Assembly: GCA_020634565.1 (NCBI GenBank)
Contig: JACKBN010000016.1
Span: 83,409-147,408, forward strand
DNA length: 64,000 nucleotides
Reading direction: 5' to 3'
Source: Ardenticatenaceae bacterium
GTDB taxonomy: Bacteria; Chloroflexota; Anaerolineae; Promineifilales; Promineifilaceae
Shown here: one piece after another, positions 53,786 to 63,000 of the stretch
How the letters are laid out: each line of letters begins with the position of its first letter
Position numbering within the stretch: position 1 is the stretch's first letter
Made by a program: the position numbers and the translations under genes
Notes under the pieces: model-generated
Database searches by the model: none
What the model saw: only the letters and a program-made list of their open reading frames with translations
Told to the model about the DNA's origin: nothing

Positions 53786-54046
53786 GTGGGAATTAATGCT
53801 GAACCTTTTGTGCCATTGTGCCTATCGTTGTAGAGGAAATACAATCAAAAGGTTAATGGTAAGTATAAAAGGGTAATAGTAAGTACAAACGATTCCGGTA
53901 GGTAAGCGAAAATAGTCAGTCCTGCAACAAATGTGAAGGCACAAAACTGCAAAAGTCCAACTTCTACGTGCATGACCACATAACGGCCGTTGTGGAACTG
54001 AAAGGCAAACCCAAAAGCCGTCACATGTAGCGCCCCCATACATCCT

Positions 54047-57000
54047 ATGAAAAACACAAAAATCAATTTCCTGTTTCTGTCCCTGTGCGCCATTTTATTC
54101 CTTGTCATCCCCGCAGCTTACGCCAAAGACGACAATCCATTGGACGCCATCCAACAACAGTTGGAGGCCATCGGGCCTTACCGCTTCACGGGGGATGTTG
54201 AACAAACGCTCGTCCCCGTTGCCACGTCAGCCAACATCGGGCAAAGCGAAACGCGGATTGACACCCATTTCTCTGGTGAGAAAACGGCCGTTGATCAATT
54301 CACCATCTCCCTCCGTCTGGAAGGCGGCGGGGTTGACGCCCAGGCAATCAACTTGGAACAGGATGGGGCCAAGCTCTATCTGGTGGAAAATGGCGAACGA
54401 ACAGAGCTGGAAAACAGCCTCGGTTTGGTTGGCCCGACGGCCGATCAAACCGCCTACCTGCACGCCGCCGAAAATGTACGCCTGAAAGAAGAGGACAAGC
54501 CAGTTTATATCGCCGCCATTTATGAATTTGAGATCAATGGCCCCCTCTTTGCCGACTACCTGCGCGACCAGGCACAAAGCCAGCTGCCACCCTCGGCACG
54601 CAGCCTCAAGCTAGAAGCTTCGCCAGCGCTGCAACAGCTGACAGGCAGCGGGGAATTGTGGGTCGATGAAAATGGCCTGCCTCGTCGCCAAATCGTGCAT
54701 CTCAATTTCCCGGAAATGGGCGAACAATATGCCGTTACCTCAACGATGCAGATGGACTTTCAGTACGACGGAGAAGCCGTCCATCAATTGAGTTTGAGCA
54801 ATTCGCCATTTTCTTCGTTTACATCCCAACTCGCTTTGCCGGATTGGCCTACGGCCGTTTTCAGCACACTCTCCCTCTTTTCTCTCCTCTTTTTCGTTAT
54901 TTCTTTGGCACAAAACAGACGCTGGGTGCGTACGGCCGTTCCCATCACCATCACCTTCCTGCTCATTTCCACCCCCATCGTACAAACCCTCGATCTGACA
55001 CGTTATGCTGTGCAGCAAGCCAAAGCGCAATCCTTAACCGAAGCACTCGGCCTTGAAGAAGGTAATCAGTTATCGGTAAACGGTAATCCGTCTACTGATC
55101 CATCACCAAATACCGATTACGGATTACAGATTACGGATTACCAATCCCTCGACACCGATCCCGCCATCATCTGCGGCGACGGCTCCACCAGCGAAGACAC
55201 CGACAACGACGGCCTCGACGATTTCACCGAAAACTGCCTCGGCACTGATCCCTACTATTTCGACAGCGACCGGGACACCATCACCGACACGTTGGAAGTG
55301 ACAGGCTACACCTACGCCGGGCAGACTTGGTACAGCAACCCCACCGACCCCGATAGCAACAAAGATGGCATTCCTGATGGGTCGGAATGGGCCGCACCGG
55401 TCGGAACGGCCGTTAGCCGCGACACCGATAACGACGGCATCCCCAACCTTTGGGACGACGACAACGACGGCGACGGCGTTCTCGACAGCCAGGACATCTC
55501 ACCCTTCTCCGCCACCGACTACCAATCATCCTTCCAACTATATAGCAGCCGGGGCAACAGCAGCTTCAACGGCTACCAATACATCGAATTCCAGGTGCAG
55601 CCGCAAGATGAGAGCCATCTGCGCTACGGCACCACCCCGCTCGATTGGCCCTACGACGAAGAAGGCAACCTGCAAGATTTAGACAACTCCAGCACCGACG
55701 TGCAGCTTATTCCCTATGTCAAAGTGCTGACCAATGTCCGGCCAGACGACGATCTCCTACAAGCATACGGTATGACCTACTACGCGACCGGTTCCGGCAC
55801 CTACGCGCTGTACGTGCCGGTTGTGCCAGTCAGCGATGGCGGCAAAATTGTGGCCTTCTACGGCAAAGCCGCCTACGGCCCTGCTCAGGTAGGTGCCTCC
55901 CTGAACCACACCCTCTTCGACATCCGTTGGGAAAGCATGGAGCTTATCTGGATGGTGCAGATGAACGTGGACGAGATGGAGAACAACGCCATCACCACCA
56001 ATCCGACGCTGATCAACACCTATACCGAAAGCGCAATTCGTCTGGCTGGGCTGGAAACTACCCGCAGCGAAAACGTAGAAGTCGCCTGGTTCGGCACCCC
56101 CAATTCGCCTACGGAAGATCGGGATTTGTTCAATTTGATGCTAGGCATGAACGCAGCCTTCATGAACTATGAGAACCCTGATTTGGCTGAAGTCGTCAGC
56201 CGCTTCACCGGCACAACGGCCACCCTGACCGAAACTTGGGGTGTTCCGGCGGCTGATGTGGCTGTATCCACAGCCACGCTCAATCACACAGATGAACTTC
56301 TAGCCCATACTAACAACGTCGTACCCAACTTCCTCACAAACAACAGCTACCCGACCACAGACATGGCCTCACTACTGCTTGCCACGGAGCAGGACATTGG
56401 CTGGGCCGGTTTGGACGAGATGGCCAACCCCAACGCGAACAGCTTCAGCTTTAATCTGAACACGATGCTGGTCAACAATTTGCGCTCGCTCAAACTGTCC
56501 AACTTCAGTTACGACGGCGGATGGCAATCTCTCGCTACCGATGAAACCCTAACGGCCGTTTACAACCGCTACACCGATCTCACCGCCATCCTGCCTGACT
56601 TGCAAGTTACTTACCCTGATGTGAGCCAAACCGATCTCCAGGCATTGATGTTGATGCTGTACACATCTTGGATTAACGGCCGTTACACCATCGTCACCAT
56701 CGACGGCCAGCCCCAGCTAGACCCAGTGGCTCCCGACGACGCCATCGCCGCCCAATTCCGCCAGGACGCCATCACCGATCTGCCCACCTACGCCGTTGAA
56801 TCCCTGCAATTAGGCGCAGTAGGCGCCGGATTACTCATTAATAACACGGCCGGCGCTTACAGCTACCAGCGCAATGACAGCGCGGGCAACCTCAGCGGCA
56901 TGGTGCACAAATTTGAACCGATCACCAACGACATGCTCAGCGTCAATATCTCCAGCGACGATTTCTTCAATACGGGCCAAGCCGTTGTAGCCGGTGTATC

Positions 57001-60000
57001 GGCAGCGTTCGGCATTTGGGACACCATACATGGTCTTTCGGTCTTAAAAGGAATAGAGGCTGTAAAGATAGCGCGGTTCAGCAGGATCATGGCAGGGCTT
57101 GCCACGATAGTTCTCGTCGTCGAGCTTGCCTTGATCTGGTATGCCTTCGGCACCGCCTTTAGCGCCGCCCTCTACGATTATCAGGAGTCCCAGGCGTTGG
57201 CGTATGCCATCGTTGCCACCATATTTACGCTCGTCCTGGCAGCCCTTGCCGCGACTGGCGTTGGCTTGCTGCTAATAGGCTTGTTGGCCATAATCGCGTG
57301 GATAATTAACGAGATCACCGGCGTTGATATTCTGGACGAGACAATCAAGGCGGTCGTCAGCTTCATTTACAGTGCCGAAGCCCTGACCCAAATCGAAGAC
57401 CTCAACTTTCATGGCATCTCTACCTCACTGATTAGCGGTACCGGTATTCAGGTCGGCAGCAAATTCCGCGTCTCCGACACTTTTTACGGACATCTGGCCA
57501 CCACCAACAGCGGCAGAAATGGCGATCTGTACTATTACAGCGGCAGCTACGGTTACTTTAGCGCCAGTTCCAACAGCAACTATTCTGTGACCACAGCACG
57601 CAAAGATCCGGCCTCCTGTTCTTATGGCAACGACTTCAACGACCAATATTGCTATAACTGGCTGCATGCCGATTTCACCTTCCTCCAACCAGCCATCAAT
57701 ATGCCCCTGCTTGTCAAACACCAAATCTGGGCCCAAACGGCCGCCAAAGAGTGCACCCTCTCCGGCGCGTATTGCGACATCTCCACCGACGCCGTCACCC
57801 TACCCGATGACCTGCCCGAAGACGACGACAAATGGGACGCGGTGGAAATCAAACTAGACGTCTTGCCAAATACACTGACCGGCCTCTGGCAATGGAGTGC
57901 CCTCACCAACCACGACCAGGACGGCGACGGCCTGCTCGCCAGCCAGGACAGCAACGACAACAATTGGGACCGGGACGGCGACGGTCTGTCCGATGCCTTT
58001 GAATTTGAGCTGCAAGCCAGCCTCGGCACCAATCCCGACGACTTCGATTCCGATGACGACGGTCTGAGCGACGGCCAGGAATACCGCCTGGGCACCACCA
58101 TCAACGACCCCGACAGCGACGACGACGGCCTACTGGACGGTGAAGAATTCTTCCACCAGGAAGGCACCAGCTTTACGGGCGGTGGCTGGATGGTGACCAT
58201 AAACAGCCAAGATTACTGGGTATTTGCCAATCCCTTCAGCAGCGATGCCGACAATGACGGCTTGCTGGACGGCAGCGAAGCCAGCAATCGCACCAGCCCA
58301 CGCGCCTACAACGATGCACCACGCCTCAATTTGACAACGGCCGATTTTCAGGCTAGCCCCACCGGTTCAGCGGGCATCTTTATCGCCCCTGGTGATGCGA
58401 TGACCGCGCAGTTATCTTTGGTGAATACGGGACCAACGGCCGTTTCCGAAACGCTCTCCCTCTGTCTGCCAGCCGGACTCACCGGAGCCAGCGTCTCAGC
58501 CTCTGGCGATGTGGTCCCAACCACCCAAACCAACGGCAGCTGCTACCAGTGGGATTTCAGCAGCAATAATCTAGCCACCGGGCAATCCTTTACCGCCAAT
58601 TTAACCGCCAGCGGCGCGGCCAACACCAACGCAGATAACCTCGTCGCCAGCCTGCCCTATCCCGTCACCGGCGTCACCGAGCTGATGACCACCACCCTGC
58701 CCATCATCAACGACGCTACCAGCCCCGACGTCTTCTTCTCCGCGCCCGCCGATGGCGAACTGATCGGCGGCGGCGTCAGCTACTACGTGGTTGGCGGCGG
58801 CGCGTCCGACGCCGACTCCTGGGTGGACAACGTCAAACTGACCAGCACCGACGGCACCCAAACCGCCAGCGGCACGTCCCCCTGGGCCTACACCTGGGCG
58901 CTGCCCGCCGATGGTTACTACACCCTCAGCGCCCAGGCCACCGACGCCGTCGGCAACCAGAGCGCTGCCGCCTCGGTGCAGGTTGCCGTGGACAATACCC
59001 CACCCACAATCAATCTCGCTATCAACGATGGCGATGCCATTCCCGCTACCGACAACGGCCGTATCGAAATCACCCTCAATGGCTCCGCCAGCGATAATTT
59101 GAGTGGACTGACGCGGGTACAGGCCAGTGTTAACGGCCGTCCCTGGCAAACCATCTGGTCCGATGCCGCCAATCCGCTCAGCGCCAACTGGAGCGGCACC
59201 TGGACACTCTCCACGGCCGCATCCTCACAAGGCGAACACAGCGTGCGCGTGCGCGCCTTCGACCTGGCCCACAACCTCAGCGCCATCGTCGAGCGCACCT
59301 TCATCGTGGACGTGCAAGCTCCGACCGATGAAATGACCAACCGCGCCTACCTGTCCGAGCCGCCCAGCACGCCCGCCAACCAGCCGCTCACCCTCTACGG
59401 CGTGGCCAACGACGGCGGCCGCATTCCGCTGCCTGCCACCCCGGTTGATCTGGTCGGCACGCTCAACAGCATCGCCGATGCCACCATCTGGCTGCAACCA
59501 GACAGCATCGCCGAAAATGACAACGGCGTCACCATCAGCTGGATTGGCGACTTCAACGGCGACCGTCTGGCCGACTTTGCCGTCGGTTTCCCGGCAGCGG
59601 CCAATGGCGCGGGCAAGGTTGTCATTGTCAACGGGCAAGCTGGCGATTGGGCCATCCCGCGTTTAGGCGATGCGGAATCATTGGCCGACGGCCGTATCTC
59701 TTTCGTCGGCACAGCGGGAGCGGGGCTAGGTTCGGTCATCGCCCCGGCAGGCGATGTGAACGGTGACGGTCTGGACGATCTGCTCATTGGCGATCCGACC
59801 AACGACCGCGTTTTCCTCATCCACGGCCGTACCGACGATCCCGGCGTTGATCGCCTGCTGGACGGCCCCAACGGCGCTCAGTGGTCGGAAATCGTTGTCA
59901 ACACGGGTGACAGCCTCGGCACGCTACTCAGTTCTGCTGGCGACGTCAACGGCGACGGCCTAGCCGATATGCTCATCGGCGCAACGTCTGGCAGTGGCAG

Positions 60001-63000
60001 CACCGTCTATCTGCTCTTGGGCCAAACCAACAACCTGGAAGCGCTGACTCTGGACACATTGACGGCCGTTTCCTTCAGCAGCAGCACAACCACACCCGCA
60101 TTTACGGCCGTTGGCGACGTAAATAATGACCAGATTGACGATTTTGCCATCGCCAGCAGCGGCACGGTTTATCTTTTCTCCGGCGATGACACCTGGACGA
60201 AAAACAACCAAACTGCGTTAACGACTGGCGCAGCCATCGGCACGTTTAGCACGGGCGACGCCGCGCCTACCATCGTCGCCTTGGGCGACGTCAATGGCGA
60301 CGCGATTGCTGATTTTGGCTACACTAATGGTACTGCGCCACAAGTTGTCTTTGGCTCGGCCAGCCACAGCTGGAGCAGCACCAGCCTGGGCGGTTTCACG
60401 CCAGCGGCTTCCGGCTTCATGGCCGGGGTCGGCGATGTGGATGCCGACGGTCGCGGCGACCTCCTGCTGGGCAATGCAGACGGAGATGCCTACCTGTTCC
60501 TCGGTTCCAATTTAACCCAGGTGCAGGCGACGATTAGCGGCGTAGAAACGGCCGCTTCCGCCCCCTACTTTGCCGGGGCCGACTTAAACGCCGACGGCTC
60601 TTCCGACTTACTGCTGCTGCCCAGTGCCGCCGCCGCGGCTGAGGCTGGTTACCAGGCACGCTTCCAAACAACGCCCATTCAGCGGGAATGGCTGCCCACG
60701 GCGGCTCCCGTTGCTGTGCAGCCAGCTACCACGCTCGATGTGACAGCCCCAACCGCCATCAACATCAGCGTAGACGATGATTACTGTTCCACCTGCGCCA
60801 ATGACGGCCTCACCTGGGGCGTGACCGCGTTTGCCTCGCTGCAAGCGGCCGTTGCTGCCGCCAGCAGCGGTGACACGCTGACGGTGCAGCCGGGTGTGTA
60901 CGACAGCTTCACCATCACCACCGACTATTTGACGATTGAAGGTGTGCTGGCAGATGCGGTGTTTGTCGATGGGGGTGGGTCAGGAACGGCCGTAACCGCC
61001 GACAACACCCAAGGCACCATCCTGCGCAACTTGACTATCCGCAACGCCGATACGCTCATTTCCCTGGCCGATGCCGGGGTTGGCGGCTGGGACACTCCCG
61101 CTGATCGCCTCACCCTCAACCGCCTCTTCCTGCACGATTTCACCAGCCACGCTGTTCGCCTCACCGACGACAGCGCGGTAGACATCTCCGACGTGACGCT
61201 GGTGGGAACAGACGCCCATTTCCAGGTGGATGTGGATGGCAGCGAGACCGATCCCACCTGGACGCAAATCCTCACCGATACGCGGGCAGCCGTGGGCAAC
61301 AACGGGGCGTTTTCCTTTGATGACAACGAACTGTTCTTTGCCAACAGCTACAACGACACCATTTACACCTATGACGTAACCAATCAATCCTGGGGCACAC
61401 CGCTGGCCCTGCCAGTCGAAGGGCTGTCGCCTGATTCCGCATTCTTAGCCAGCAGCCCAACAGAAAATATCTACCTGCTGCGTGCCGAAGATGGCGTGAT
61501 TCCGTCCCGTTATTATCGCTATCAAACAAACGGTGGCTGGGACTTTGCCGACATCAGCAACGGCGACACCATCACCACCGGGGCAGCCATCGCCACTGAC
61601 GGTGACGATATCCTCTATGCCCTGTTTGGCGAGGGCCAGGACAGGCTCTATCAAAAGGACGGGCAGCTTACGTTGGCAAACGCATGGACCGACCTCGGCT
61701 CCCCAGGCGCTGTAGGCGTTGGCTCGGCACTTGCTTGGGTGCTTGGTTCTGATATCGCCAACCCTGGCCTCCAATACGCGCTGCTGGGCGGCGGGTCCAC
61801 CGATTTCTGCGTGCATATCAATTCTACCGACACCTGGGACTGTACCCTGGCCGAGATTCCTGCTGCACCCGGCGTTGGCTCGGCGCTGTTCTGGGATGGC
61901 GGCGACATGATTTATGCCCTCATCGGTGACAACAGTACCGGTTTCTACCGCTATTCGATTCTTGGCGATAGCTGGGAAGCGCTGCCCAATCTGCCTGTGG
62001 CCGTGGGCAGCGGCGGCGGCATGGTGCGCATTGACGAATACCTGTATGTGGTCACTGGCAGCAGCCGCGATGCAGTGCTGCGTTACGGTCCAGTGCGTGC
62101 TACTGGCTATGACAAACTCACCCTGTCCGACATTCTCCTGGTTGCCCCGGAAACGACTTCAACAGTCAACTGGATTAACAGCGGCGATCTGCCCGATAAC
62201 TACAATTTTGACCCTAGCAACGCACCCAAGGTAGGCGGCGACAGCACGCTTTGGATGCCGGGAACTGAGGTGATCAACTATGCGCAAGCGGCCTTCCTCA
62301 ATCCGGCGGAAGATGTGTATCGCTTGACCTCAGCGACCCCTATCGCTGCTGGCTATCACACCTACCGACCGTTTGCCAGCGTGGGCGTAAGCGGTGAAGA
62401 GTTCACCAGCATCCAGGCGGCCATCAACAGCGGAGCCAATCGGGTATTGCTGCGACCAGGCAATTATGCAGAAGATTTTTATCTGGTGTCAGGCGTGTCT
62501 GTAGCCGGCGTGGGTACAGATCGGGTGTACGTCTCTTCCCCTGAGGGCAGTACTGCGCCTGCTTTGGTTACGGCCGAAGGTGTGAATAAGGCGCTGCTGA
62601 CGCGACTAACGCTGGTCGGTGACGGCAGCGGCACGGCCGTTTTAGTTGAAGACGGCACCACCAGCAGCCGGATTACACGTACGATTATCCGAGATTGGGA
62701 AACGGCCGTTCTCATCAACGGCGCTACCAGCGAACTGGGCATTATCAACAACACCATCCTGGGCAACGGCACGGGCGTAAACGCCATCAACTGCGGCCCG
62801 GTGAACGTGCGCAACACGCTGTTCCTCTACAATCCGGGCACAGCTCTGCAATACGAAGGCTGCGCCACCACCAAGCTGCACACCTACAATGACTACTGGG
62901 GCAACGGCACGAACCTCAGCCCGCTGACGCCGGGCGGTGGCGAAATCTTCCTCGATCCGCTGTTCCTCAATTTTGGCAACAACGATTTCCGCACCGAATG

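Noticed and set aside
53845..54108. An 87-aa minus-strand frame with hydrophobic segments in the divergent spacer
   Set aside because: It lies antisense to the signal peptide of the giant + gene, has no clear RBS, and its hydrophobicity can come from the complement of AT-rich DNA. No family match is apparent.
1101..55142. Repeated spacer words taken as a CRISPR array
   Set aside because: Units are palindromic and dispersed between genes, not tandem with uniform spacers, and no cas genes are seen.
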